Position numbers and translations under genes: made by a program. 64,000 bases of DNA, taken from Isoetes taiwanensis. Lineage: Eukaryota; Streptophyta; Lycopodiopsida; Isoetales; Isoetaceae. The stretch spans positions 2,759,252-2,823,251 of the forward strand of contig JAJEKV010000013.1 in the NCBI GenBank assembly GCA_021234155.1, written 5' to 3'. The first letter of the stretch is position 1, and the number at the start of each line of letters is the position of its first letter. Positions 22,945 through 34,142 of the stretch are shown here, piece after piece. The notes under the pieces were generated by a model. That model worked only from the letters and a program-made list of their open reading frames with translations. It searched no databases and was not told the DNA's origin.

Positions 22945-25107
22945 CATGCAAAGATTACCCTTGCAAGAAGGCCCAGGCCGGAAATCACGATTCGGACGTG
23001 GAACAAGGCTTACGCCTGCCTTGCCAATGGGAAAGCCCCGTGACTTGATGGTATGCGTGCGTAACCGCTATGGGCGGGTGGCCGCCCATAATACCAAAGG
23101 GTCGATCGCCTTTGTTCAACAAGGCATTACAGAAGGCCTCCCCGCCGCAGTGGACCAATAGCGAAGTTGTTCCCATCTATAAGGCAGTGACCCACATCGC
23201 CTAATCACCACCGAACAATCATGGTCGGGCCGGTGTTTGCAAAACTACTTGCCGGGATTCTCGAGCGCCAGCTTGAAGGGCCGGGCAAGGTGAAGAGAGA
23301 GGTGTGGCCCTCACCCAAAGTGTGATTCGCACTCCCAAGACTCAACCATTGACCACATCTTCACGCTAATAACTCGATTGAAGACAGCAGGAACCGCCGC
23401 CGATCTATATTGTTGCTTTGTGGATTTTGGCGAAGGCATTTGACAATCGTGGCTCTCGAAAAACTATGGGCAAGACCGCAGCGGTACCGGGGTTCCCCGT
23501 GAGATTTGCGTAACGCAAAGGTACGTGCTATATGAAAGATGCTCTGGTCTGGGCTGTTGGCATAAGCCAACTATTTGATAGTAGTATCGGGTTCGCCGGG
23601 GATGCCCTCTCTCCCCAACATTGTTTGGGCTTTACATTGATCAATTGAGAGCCGGGTTTGCCGATAATGGGGGCGATGGAGCTCACCTTCTATCGGATCA
23701 TCGACACGCTTAGTATATGCCGATGATGTGGACCTCCTAGCTTACACACCGCCAGACATGCAACGACATCTCGATGCCTTGGACATTCCCGCCAAGTTTA
23801 ATCGATGGCGCTGGCCAACCCGCCAAGACTAAGGTGGTTTTCATATCATCTTCACCACCGAGGGTCCCTCCTTCGATTACTAAGGCCGAATGTGGAAGTT
23901 GCATCCACATACAAGTATTTGGGAGTGGAGTTTCCTTCTACTAATCGGGACACATCCATACGACTACGAAAGTGACGGGCAGTCGAAGGCACTATATGCA
24001 ATGCAAAACAATAGTCATAGAGCGAAGTTGTATGATTGGGCCCATCACCACACCCGCTTAAGGTCTTAGTAGAGCCCGGCCCTTTTATATGGGGTGGAAG
24101 TATGGGGCCCAAGATAGTATCACTTGCTACTTGAATGACTTGGGAGCAGTCCGAAAGCCTTCTTAGTAACGAAAGCACTAGGGGTGAAGTCCACAACCCC
24201 ATATCAAATTCTACCGGCAGGAGAAAGGATTCTTGCCTCTTCGTGAGGGCTGCCCCTTGATAGCCACATTGTCTATTTTCTAAGGTGGTCAATATGGACG
24301 ATGCTCATCTCCCTAAACTAGCTTATATCATGGTAATGGTCGCAGCCACCAAGGCCCTTATTGGAGGAAAAAGAGAGCTCAATGGTTCGCTAGATGGAAT
24401 GTGCAGAGCACAGTGCATACATGTGCAAGCGGTGCAGGCAGATCGCCATAGCTTACGGCAATATCTTGACGCTTGCTTCCTCAAAGAAGCTTTGGGATGC
24501 CAATGCCCTTTGAACATGTCAAGACAAAGACACTATCGGCGCCACATAAATCCCACATTGGAACGAGGCCCCGAATGCTACCTGCACTCCACTTGCCCAT
24601 GAAAAAGGCGCACTCATTGCCTCCATTCGCATTGTGGGCACATCATCTTCGGAATTGAGACAGGCAGATGGATTGGTGAGCCACGCCATGACAATGCTCT
24701 GGCTAACGCCGCCAAATGGGAGTCATTGAGGATGAATCTCATACCCTTCAAAGTTGCCCAAAGATATGATCAAATCTGATGCGCTTATGCCGAAGTTGGT
24801 CGCCCGCCACCGTTACATGTGACATTGAGCACAAAGATCCGTGACGGGTGCCGGATCATACCTTCGTGAGGTTATGGACATGCGAGATCGCCTATGTCCT
24901 GCACACACTTGACTCAGATATATACATTGATGTATACTTGTATAGCTTTGATAAAGATTCTTATTATCGCCACGTTTTTCCCTCTAAACCCTTCGAAGGT
25001 GGGGTTTTTAACCCCGACAAGAATAAGTTTGTCAAGGCCTTGTGGGTCCCATAGGCCGATTGGCCTCAGTGGACGATAAAAAATCATTCTCATTCTCATT
25101 CTTCATC
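22945..25107 (+). mobile_element. LINE copy A: RT to 3' end, decayed
   Basis: A non-LTR retrotransposon fragment with a GKPRDL segment (about 23030), CPLSPTLFGLYIDQL (23603-23650) and an intact YADD catalytic motif with its context LVYADDVDLLAY (23710-23745). LLYGVEVWG follows near 24082, then the PYQILPAG region. At least two frame changes and several stops separate these. The 3' end carries a conserved hairpin (25053-25066), GTGGACGAT and a CATTCT tail. The 5' part (endonuclease, start of RT) is absent. The element is inactive and related to copies B and C. Confidence 0.82.
25053..25066 (+). other. LINE A 3' terminal hairpin
   Basis: AGGCC-GATT-GGCCT, five base pairs and a four-base loop, a few bases before GTGGACGAT. 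Confidence 0.65.
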
Positions 25108-25491
25108 CAACAAAAGAACAATCTCGTTTGCTCAAGTGCTTTTCCATACTGCAAATCTAAGTATCCCCATTTCATCAAATTCCTGAGAAGGCATAAACTA
25201 GAATACCCGTTATTCAACTGCAATATGTAGCATATTAGTAAGCGTTTCAATCAATGCTTTACAATATTTGAGCAATTCTTGCTTCATAGCCATGTCAAAA
25301 TTCATTGTTGAAGAATTTCTTGAAGACTTCTATTTTAGCGCTAAAAAAGGACTTCACATTCTTCTTTTATCCTTATCGAACTCTTGTGTGTAAATTGAGA
25401 GCCCCTCTTTTTTTTGTTATCACTATTGGTGGAGTACTCATTACTAGTTTACTAATAATTAATTTCAGTATTGTTCCATCCATATAAGCCT
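25108..25491. other. No gene seen
   Basis: AT-rich spacer between LINE A and the foldback. Confidence 0.5.
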
Positions 25492-25678
25492 GATAAGGTG
25501 GTTATTGGTCTTTGCCTCAGCTGCTCGGTTGCACGTCCTCGGCCAAATATTTGCCACGTAAGGCCTCGGCCCGACGTTCGGCCCTGGCAGGTCTCGACTT
25601 TACGTGCCAAATATCTGGCCTCGGACGTACAACCTCAGTCACGCAGTTATCAGCCTCAGCCAGACCGATAACCTTATC
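25492..25678. repeat. 187-bp foldback (MITE-like)
   Basis: It opens GATAAGGT and closes ACCTTATC. Inner pairs include TTATTGGTCT with AGACCGATAA and GCACGTCCTCGGCC with GGCCTCGGACGTAC. The sequence CCAAATATTTGCCACGTAA pairs with TTACGTGCCAAATATCTGG. It is GC-rich in an AT-rich setting. No coding capacity. Confidence 0.75.
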
Positions 25679-26031
25679 TTGGCGGTCGATGGACTCAATG
25701 CGCGTCTATACCATTCACATGAAATCAGGGACTAAAGTTAGGTTGGCGGCCATAGTCTTCACAATCGCTTCTTATTTTAGCAGGAATCACCCATGCAGCA
25801 GTTTTCACCCAAGCAGCCAGTCACGTGCACCCATCCCAGAGTCAGCGATTTTACAAAGAATCCGAGCAAACAAGACAACCGCCAAAAAAGCTTGCATGTG
25901 AATCCACCATAAAATTTCACTTTTTTGTTTAAGGGGTAAAAAACAAACTTTAATTACTTTGCGAAATAGATACAAAGCCATGCTAGCAGGATACACCCTT
26001 AACGCCCTGCTCCTTGGGTTTTTATACCTAA
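25679..26031. other. No gene seen
   Basis: No recognised feature. Confidence 0.45.
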
Positions 26032-26260
26032 AATAGTCATAACGCCCTAGGGCGTTAATGGCGTTATCACAAAGGCTCATAACGCCCTAGGGCGTTAGCA
26101 CGAAGGCTCATAACATCCTCGAAGCGTTATGGGAATAAAATTCAATGGCACAGGGCGTTATGGGAATAAAATTCAATGGCAATATGGCCATAGCACCATT
26201 TTGGCCATGGCCATATTGCCCAAGAATTTTATTCCCATTAACGCTGGAGGGCCAGGCGTT
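26032..26260. repeat. Palindrome cluster with TAACGCC motifs
   Basis: TAACGCCCTAGGGCGTTA, a perfect 18-bp palindrome, occurs at 26040-26057 and 26080-26097. GGCGTTATGGGAATAAAATT occurs complete at 26155 and nearly so at 26125. A foldback pairs 26160-26189 with 26209-26238 (ATGGGAATAAAATT with AATTTTATTCCCAT). GGCGTTA or TAACGCC recurs throughout. Confidence 0.75.
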
Positions 26261-27556
26261 ATCTACCCCATCTACGAATAAAACTGCAGTTTTTTTTTTT
26301 TCCCCGAAAATAGTAGCATCATTCTTAACGCCATCATCTTTTCATGCGCCTTTATACTTTTAGGGCTCTGTTTCCTTTCAATCCGTTGCCCAGAATATGG
26401 ACCACGAGGAGGTGGATCGACAGAACCACATGCTTCACCTCTCCATACACGCACTATAGACTTTTGTGCGTGCTTGTAAGCTTTCACACAGGCCGCCTTT
26501 TTATGTAGCATTATGGCTTTATCCTGCATTTCTCTGTTGTTTGCACCCCACAACTGAAGACATGGCGCCTTCTGGATAAAATATGAATCAATTACGCATA
26601 CATGCTGAATTTAATGCTTTTCCCGAAGGCAGCCATAGGAGTTCGCTTTTGAGGTAAGAGTGTGTAGTTTCTAAAGTAGATTTCCTCAAGTTATCTTGTG
26701 ACATATCAGGATGAAATTGGGTTAGAAGGCTGTTAGGTAAATGATAACAGAGCTAGAAATTTCTGCGAGTGCAGCATCTGCGTCTTGTTTGTCTTGTGTT
26801 GATGACCAGAAAAGCATGAGTTTGAAAGAAGCCTGCTTTCCGAGTGAACTTGCATGAGTATTAGCAACACAAGCTGTCTCCTGACTAGCAGCTGAAGCAG
26901 GGCTTTGGTGGTTGTTTGCAGGAATGATGACAACATATCACTCTAAGGTCACAAGCTGCTGAAAATACTGAACCATACTGTTATGCATGTAAGTGCGTGA
27001 GAAGAACATGTTTTAAATGTAGCGAATGGTAAGAAAATGACAGACCAAGTTTGCTGACATTATAATCTCTCTTGCATGCTTTGAAAAAATTCAGGGGCCT
27101 TTTCTATTTCTCCGATAGTCTGTGTTGTGGCTGCCTTCAGAGTGAAGCAAAATCAATTGCCTCTTTAAAAACAGGCATAAGTTGCTTTTGGTGTAAGTTT
27201 TTATAGCCCTAGGCAGGGTATCAGTATAAGCTGAAAACAGAGGGTACAAACCTCTGACAGGGTGGATTCTTGTTACAAAAGAATCGAAAAAATTAGGACT
27301 TGAACATATTGTCTCCTTCCAAAAAGAGCCCTAGCAGACCTTTAAGGCAGCACCAGAGCTATTGAACTCCAATAGCAGATCTAATAGGTCTTTGTATATC
27401 AATTTGGGATTTCCATTTCCAATCTCTTGTAGTCCACTCCATCCTTTTCATTGCCTAAACAAGCTCTATCAAGGTCGGTTCTAATTTTCTTTTATTATAA
27501 TGTACTTTGGATCGATCCTTATTCCTACATGTCTCAACAAAGATTCTTGACATGTA
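26261..27556. other. No gene seen
   Basis: Mixed sequence; no open frame with a recognisable product. Confidence 0.45.
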
Positions 27557-27608
27557 CTTAATACCCAAAGCCTTGATGACATTGAATATCCAGAAATACT
27601 ATCCTCTC
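27557..27608 (+). repeat. Direct repeat flanking the MULE, left copy
   Basis: CTTAATACCCAAAGCC through ATACTATCCTCTC recurs in the same orientation at 38035-38088, with a few differences. Confidence 0.8.
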
Positions 27609-27697
27609 AACCTACTCCATAACGGGCAAAAAAGTTTGTAGATCTTCATGTGCAAGATGCTCATCTTTCTTGCACATTGAAGGTATATTTGGTATAC

Positions 27698-27705
27698 AAG
27701 AAAAG
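27698..27705. repeat. MULE target-site duplication, left (AAGAAAAG)
   Basis: Identical to 37993-38000 on the far side of the element. Eight bases lies within the 8-11 base range of MULEs. Confidence 0.75.
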
Positions 27706-27912
27706 GGGTGAAAATACCTTTACCCTGGTTTTGGTGATTTCGTCGCGGTGACTACTCTCCCGCGGAATCACTAACCCTCCTGCCTCGTTATCCGTACCTG
27801 CCCCGTTATCCGTACCTGACAAGCTCCATTTTATACCTTTCGGCGGAATCACATCTGCAAAATACCGCCGGACGGAATCACCACCCTTTATTCTACGCGA
27901 CCGAATCACATG
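27706..27912 (+). repeat. MULE outer TIR, left
   Basis: Matches the reverse complement of 37728-37992 over GGGTGAAAATA, TTTTGGTGAT, CGCGGTGACTACTCTC, AATCACTAACCCTCC and AATACCGCCGGACGGAATCA. The right copy carries an extra 60 bp or so in the middle. Confidence 0.88.
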
Positions 27913-28105
27913 GAATTGATCCTGCGGGGTGGAATCACCATATACCGTAATATTCTTCCCTGTGGAATCACCGCGTATGATAATATTCTCCCCCGTGGAA
28001 TCACCGCGTAAATATTCTCCCAAGTGGAATCACCACGTAAATATTTATATTCTCCCCCGTAGAATCACCGCGATAATATTCTCCCCCGTGGAATCACTGC
28101 ATACT
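27913..28105 (+). repeat. Subterminal GGAATCAC array in the left arm
   Basis: About five units of roughly 30 bp of the form TATTCTCCCCCGTGGAATCA followed by CCGCG. The right arm lacks this expansion. Confidence 0.8.
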
Positions 28106-28574
28106 ATTCCTCGAGAAAGAATCATCTGGAGACCTTTGAATCTGTAATAACTGCAGGCAGGGAGGAAAAAGTGTTAGATGGTTCAAACCCAATTCCATTA
28201 AAAAATGCTTTAAGCGAAGCCTATGTTACTTGAAGATCATGAATAAAATTAATACTAAACCAATGGTAGAAAAAAACAAGCTCAGCTACTCTAAACTGCC
28301 CAGAATTTTTCTGGTTGGGGATTTGAACCCCTTGCCAATATCGGCAATGCCCTTTTCATGCCATTTTATATGAAAAGTTAATCTTTCTATATCCTTACAG
28401 ATCTAACAGCATGTCTATCATGCAAAACAAGATAAGAAAATGTAGGAGGCATATTTGCAGAAATAAATGGTATCCCCGGGGATGATAGCAGGGTTCCTTA
28501 AGGGCAAAGAAAACCTTATTGACAAGATTGAAGGTACAAAAAAAAAGAAATAAGAAGATTTAGCAACCCTAAAA
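28106..28574. other. Left-arm spacer of the MULE
   Basis: No gene. A tRNA T-arm-like string (GGGGTTCAAATCCCC on the minus strand near 28330) is present without the rest of a tRNA. Confidence 0.4.
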
Positions 28575-28932
28575 GTGAAGCGTTTTTATTTTAAATCTAT
28601 TGTCTTGAAAACAGAGGAGCTACACGAAGTGGCAGACGGCCTGCAAGGAGTTGCAAAGGTAATTGACGAAGTGGCTGATGCCATGGAAGAAGTGGAACAA
28701 AATTTTGAGAAACATGCAAATGGAAATAATAAGGAGATTGCCGACAAGATAAATTTTAAGCTAATTCTTGAATTTAGGGCTTCATCTCTTTCAGTTTTCT
28801 TTAAGATCCAGCGCCCTTGTTTCATGTTTGCAGGTAAAAACTGCAACCAAGAATATAAAGAAAGATGTCCAAGATGTCAATACTGCCTTAGATAAACTTG
28901 ACAAAAGCGCAGAGAAAGATATCTTTGCTTGA
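28575..28932 (+). pseudogene. Two captured-looking coiled-coil exons inside the MULE left arm
   Basis: Exon 1 lies about 28612-28755 and encodes HEVADGLQGVAKVIDEVADA with an acidic, heptad-like pattern. Exon 2 lies at 28834-28932 after a good acceptor (TTTCATGTTTGCAG). It encodes VKTATKNIKKDVQDVN, continues in the same lysine- and aspartate-rich style, and ends at TGA. No GT donor is present where exon 1 similarity ends (ACAAGATAAAT), so splicing looks broken. The pattern recalls acidic plant coiled-coil proteins; no name is given. MULEs commonly carry host gene pieces, and its position between outer and inner TIR fits capture or nested insertion. Confidence 0.45.
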
Positions 28933-29811
28933 TGGAAATGTGGTTTTGAATAGATGGGCATGAGTAATCAGAACAAATTTTGCTGCTCCCGGTGAAGCCA
29001 GTATCACAGAAGGGCATCCCAATATGTGGGTCTTGAATACATCTCCATATCTGGAAGAATCCAATTCAAAATTGCAATAATGCATTGGCATGGGCTTAAA
29101 TAGTTAGAAAATGAATGGAATCGAGCACTAATTGAGCACAAACTTTTTCTCACCGAGTGAAGAATTTGTTGGGATTTTCGGGGTAGAGCCTGAGAGTTTC
29201 AGAGATGTAAGGCCACCCCATTGATCCGAGAGGAAGGGGCAAGCCTCTCAGATTTACTAGTCCCATACATTGTTGAGCAACGGCCCTGCTTTTCTACTCC
29301 CTCGCTTTTTCACCCAAGTCATCAAAAGCCCTGCTTTAATCCCCCGTTCTGGCCTTGCATAGCGCTTATTGGACGGGTTCCGCTTCCGCTCAAAAATGGT
29401 GCATGTCTCTCATGGAACGGATCTGAAGCTTAAGAGGTGGATGTTTGAAGCAAAACAGTGGAAAGATTAATTAGATTTTGTGTTTGTGGAGAAAGAAATT
29501 GACATTTCGAACTAGGCTTCCTATTTGAAAAGAAAGGAGAATAACAAGAAAAAGGGAGCTACCGGAGAAGAGCCATACAACCATTACCGTTTTTCACGGT
29601 GGTATGTGAAAGTAGCCTCTCGTGATCTCGGGGCCGCCCAACAACCGCGGGTTGTGCCGGGTTGTGGCTCCCGTTGTTGCCTCCCCTGGTCGCCTCCCCG
29701 CGGGCTTCCGTCATTGGCTCCTCCTCGGTGGCCCCTGTTGTGGCTCTGTCATCGCCCACGTGATAGCTTCAAAGATCTTCTCAAGGACTTAGCCTCCTCA
29801 ACCCCAACCTG
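28933..29811. other. Left-arm filler between captured exons and inner TIR
   Basis: No recognised gene. It becomes strongly GC-rich from about 29600. The equivalent stretch on the right arm is only about 90 bp (37641-37727). Confidence 0.45.
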
Positions 29812-30352
29812 TTCAATGCGCTCAAGATACTTCTACCCCGGATTGGGGATCACGGAGCTAGAGATCCCATCCTCCTAATCCCGAGGCTTCGGCCGGGATC
29901 GGATTTCGGGACCCGTTTTTCCGTCATCGACACATGCGTGCATTGCCGTCGATCCGGGCCGTCCGAAACCCGGTCGAATCTCCGTGAGTCGCGGGGAGAT
30001 CCCTCCTCGGGATCCACGGTGATCCCCTCCAAAGGATCACGAGGGACTGGTCGATATCCTCCCGATCTCCGCCCGTGGTGATCCCCTCCTCAGGGATCAC
30101 GAGGGATCGGTCGATATCCTCTCCGATATGGGCCGTGGTGATCCCCCTCTCAGGGATCACGAGGGGCTGGTCGATATCCTCCCCGAGAGCTATAGTGGTG
30201 ATCCCCTCCTCAGGGATCACGAGGGCTCGGGGGTCGATATCCTCTCCCGATATCGCCGGGTGATCCCTCCTAGGGATCACGAGGGCATGGTCGATATCCT
30301 CTCCCCGATATCGGCCGTGGTGATCCCTCCTCGGGATCACATCCATGATGTA
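29812..30352 (+). repeat. MULE inner TIR, left, with six 60-bp hairpin units
   Basis: It matches the reverse complement of 37030-37640. From 30019, six units start at about 30019, 30078, 30138, 30198, 30260 and 30320. Each contains GTGATCCC, seven or so bases, GGGATCAC, then GAGGG, GGTCGATATCCTC and a CGATATCGG-like half. Each unit can form a hairpin. Confidence 0.9.
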
Positions 30353-30974
30353 TTGTGATCCCATCCTCGGGATCATCCCCCGACCCGCTATCCGCCCATC
30401 GACACCGACCGCCTGCCACGATGCCCGCATGCCACGTGGGTCAAATCGCGGACCGCCGGGTTATCCCGCCCTGAATCACGCCCTTGCAATTACGAGCCGC
30501 CCACGGGTAGCATCCAAGCTGGCCTTTCAAATTTAAGGCCGACGACCGAAGTTATTACCGTGACGCTGCCAATAATGCCGCCACGCGGACAAGTGATCGA
30601 GGAGGGAATTCCCACTCACGGGAGTGCAATTTTCGGATTGCTCAACACTACCTCAAGGCCATTTTCTCGAGAGGAAAGGGCCCGATCAGCGGCGCCAGAG
30701 TCGCCGTGGTCTCGACACGGCGCCAGAAGTTACTTTTACTTGTTTAAGGTAAAAAATCGATCAATAGACCCCTACGACGACCTAAGCATCGCTTTTTAAC
30801 CTTTGCTTTGTTTTTAACGCTTTTTTTTTGCCTCGTCCCTTGCAGATGGACTAATCTGTTAACCCCGAAATTAGCTTGAATACCTCCATAAATGAGAACT
30901 GGGGCCCGCAGATGAGGCTGCAAATTCTCTTAAGTTACCGGGATCGCTTTTAGATATAGCCGGGTTTGAATCAG
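30353..30974. other. Unassigned MULE interior upstream of the ULP1 gene
   Basis: A GC-rich 79-codon frame (30560-30799) ends near a plausible intron (GTAAAAAATCG to CCCTTGCAG at 30845). It may be a first exon of the ULP1 gene, but nothing recognisable is encoded. Confidence 0.3.
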
Positions 30975-33084
30975 ATACGAGGTGGAATCCCCTTCCAAAG
31001 AGAAGAAAAAGAGTGAAAAGCCTGATCCGACAACAGTTGTCGAGCCCCCTGCAGATAAAAATCCAGCCTCTGTTGAGGCTCATCGGCAGGAGGATATTCA
31101 TGGGGCTCAAGGGGATGGCGATGTTGATAGGGAAGATTTCTTTGAGCACCCATTGTGAAGAGCCCTGCATCACCGCAGATGAGTTGGCCCGCAGATGGAG
31201 GTGCTGTGTAGACGCCTCAGCGATAAGAGCTACGCCAGAAAGGTTGATTTAGAAAATCATAGGTTCGTGGCACACCCGCATTTATGAGAATTTCAAGCTC
31301 CCCCGATGCTCCAAGGGGTCGGATTCCCGGCAACAAACAAAGAAGGGTGAATCCAAGAAGAGGGACTATGGGAAGATAGTGTGGCTACCGATCTTGTGAT
31401 CCGGATTTCAAGTATGCCCATAACTTGACCAGAAACTTCAAAGGACTAGATGAGCCGCAGCAAAGATTGGCGGATCAACGATAGATATTGGATTGCTTCT
31501 ACCCGAAGGGCGAGCTGACTTCATCAATTTGCGTGTTCGTGAGAAAGAAAGCACAGAGCTCGAATCCCGTGAGAAGCAAATAAGGGAAATTGGCTCGAAT
31601 TGCTCTGAGCCATGGCAATGGGGTCACCGAGTCGAAAATTTGGCCCAAAAGCCCTAAATGGGATTCCGAAAGCAGCCCAAGTGGACGCAGACGCATTGAG
31701 TGCCGAATTCGTGGCTGCCGCAGATGATAATCTGAAATCTCCCGTGTTAAAAGGAGGACACCACATGGTTCTGGATGCACCATTGAAGCCGGTTTCGACT
31801 AAGGCCCTACGAGAACCGCTATCATGGCTCCCAATCAAATTATTTCCAAGAATCCGGAGCCCGATGACCTAAGAGGAGCCGCTTGATTCCAAAGATAAAA
31901 CCCAGCCAGATAAGATTTCATTATTTGTATTGCATAGATCCCTCCTTTCACATTGCTGTTTCGTCCTACCGTAGAGAGGTCCAAAATGAGAGATGGACCT
32001 TTAATTTCACATTGACATATCCAATTGTTGTGGAGAGTCCGCTACTTAAGGTGGGCAAGAAATCGCAATCCGTGGAGTTCTTCATCACCAGGCAGAGGCC
32101 CAAAATTCCAAACAATTCCAAGTGGCCTCGGAGATTTGGCATGCGAGGTGGATGCCGACCGCATTGGAGCTTTACCGTGGAGTGTAATTTTGCTACTACA
32201 GTTCACTTTTTGCTCAAACAATTGGAATTTCGCTTTTAATTTGCACATCCTCTCCTCGTGGTACTTGTCCATTCGATTCCTATTCGTAAGAGATGTCACC
32301 ACGTAATGGTTCACCCCCACGATTCTGGATTATTTCTAAGTGGAAGCAAGGCAGGTTTAGGCGGGCATATGACCAATTTGCAAAGTTGATCCCGCCATCA
32401 CCGCTTTGGCAAAGCCGCTCAATGGAGAATTCAAAGATGTTCAAAGACTACTACATTTCAAGTAATGCAAGGTAACATCCGCTTGTGAAGTTAAAAGATC
32501 CCCTTCATTTTTAATTGTATGGTGATTAGTTTTATCGAACTGCAGTGGCCATTGGAGCCTGTTTATATTAGTTGTTGATCAATTGGCATGCCAGAAACTG
32601 AACAAGCCCTGCCCATGCATTTTGCACTTTGATTCTTATGATCCCCTGCATGCAGATGTTCGAGGCTTCATAACTTTGTGAGTTATTTCAGGTGTACACA
32701 TATTTATGGTTTCAGCATAGGTAATTAGGTTCTTATTTTAGGGATTGAACTCGGATTACATTTCCAGGTTCTTGAATGACCTATTCAAGAGGTGGAAGCA
32801 CGAGGAATCAGCACTTCACAATGCTCCTTGCATACTGATGGATGCTCCCCAGCAACATAACAGCCAAGATTGTGGTGTATATGTGGTAAATTATGTGAAT
32901 AGATTTATTCGAGATGTTTGCAGCACCAAAGATCAGGTAAATCACAATTCTGAATGACTTAAGAATTGAGATTTTCGTAATTGTCACTTTTCGATTGTTC
33001 TTTTCAGTTGTCATTACCCGGGATTGGTTCCGTAAGGAAGAGATAAACAATACCCTAAAGTTGTTTCATTACAGCTTTGCGTAA
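30975..33084 (+). pseudogene. ULP1-type C48 cysteine peptidase gene of the MULE
   Basis: A lysine-, proline- and acidic-rich linker (about 30975-31146, ending EDFFEHP) is followed by stop-bearing sequence to 32292. The catalytic part is well kept. An exon ends at 32471 (AG|GTAACA) and the next starts at 32546 (CTGCAG|T), in matching phase. That exon has the catalytic histidine in GHWSLFILVVDQ (32550) and aspartate in HFDSYDP (32631). The exon to 32936 has the Gln and Cys in QHNSQDCGVYVVNYVNRF (Cys 32871), and a last piece has ITRDWFRKEEIN. Family members remove SUMO-like modifiers in nuclei; the role of the transposon version is unknown. Stops upstream, and phase breaks near 32678 and 33007, make this copy probably dead. 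Confidence 0.8.
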
Positions 33085-33354
33085 ATCGAGGACTGCCTCA
33101 GCCCAAGGGAAATCCACTTTCTATTTGCCCGGAAGGCCCTGATCGCTTCTCTCGCCCGTTAATACCGTCTCACGTTAAATGGCCCCCCGAAAATAACAAT
33201 GGATCTAATCTATATATTTGAATGTAATTTGAGTAAACGGTATGCACATATGAATATAAGAAATGAACTTTCTCGGAAATATTGAGACAATTTCGCGGAA
33301 ATATTGGTCAATGTGAAATATTGGTCAATGTGTCAATGTCCTTGATAATTATGT
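33085..33354. other. Spacer after the ULP1 gene
   Basis: AT-rich; contains two near copies of GAAATATTGGTCAATGTG or a shorter form (33297-33330). Confidence 0.5.
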
Positions 33355-33835
33355 TGTGATCCCCGCCCCCGGATCACAACATTATTATTGGGGATCCCTT
33401 CCTCCCGGATCACACGCCCTTGAAAAAAACATTATTTAATTTCAATGGTATGGATATTATTTTCGATATTAAGGGATATTCGTTGTAGATGCGGATGATC
33501 CCTCCTCCCGATCACAACATAATTAATGGGGATCCCTCCTCCAGGGATTACACGCCCGCTAAAAAAGCATTATTTAATTTCAATGGCATGGTTACTATTT
33601 TCGATATTAAGGGATATTAGATTTGTAGATGCCTGGATGATCCCTCCTCCCGGGATCACAACATAATTAATGGGGATCCCTCCTCCGGATCACACGCCCA
33701 TGAAAAAAGCATTATTTAATTTCAATGGTATGGTTACTATTTTCGATATTAAGGCATATTCTTTCAGATGCCGTGGTGATCCCCACCTCGGGATCACACG
33801 TCCGGTTCTTAAATGTCCCAATTTAACCTCAATGG
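33355..33835 (+). repeat. 141-bp minisatellite in the centre of the MULE
   Basis: Three full units and a partial one start near 33355, 33497, 33638 and 33774. Each opens with GATCC...GGATCACAACAT and GGGGATCCCTCCTCC, then GGATCACACGCCC, GCATTATTTAATTTCAATGG and TTTTCGATATTAAGG. The GATCCC/GGGATCAC hairpin motif is that of the inner TIR. Confidence 0.88.
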
Positions 33836-34142
33836 TTTGATTTCTTAAATGAGTTATGTTTCCCCTAAGTTATCGTGATGTAGTGAGAACAATTGAAAGT
33901 AAACTCATAAATGACTTAACATGTTCTGCTCAACCAATACTTACAATATCCCTCCATCTCAACTTGCTTCCAGCTCTTCTTGATTTCCTTGTCCTTCCCT
34001 GCTCCCAAGCTCTATCAAAGGCTTGAGCCCCGCCAAACTATTTCCACACTTCTCTTCAATTGCCAAGGTGGGGAGAGTTGTTATGGCTACCATGTTGGTG
34101 CCCCCAACATCATTCATTCTCTAGCCTAGTGTCGAAGTTGTC
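33836..34142. other. MULE spacer between minisatellite and transposase
   Basis: No gene seen. Confidence 0.4.

Noticed and set aside
28316..28345. tRNA gene on the minus strand
   Set aside because: Only a T-arm-like GGGGTTCAAATCCCC is present; no acceptor, D or anticodon stems could be drawn.
30019..30360. CRISPR-like array (60-bp period)
   Set aside because: The period is regular but the whole unit is repeated rather than alternating repeat and unique spacer, and it is mirrored at 37 kb as a transposon terminus in plant DNA.
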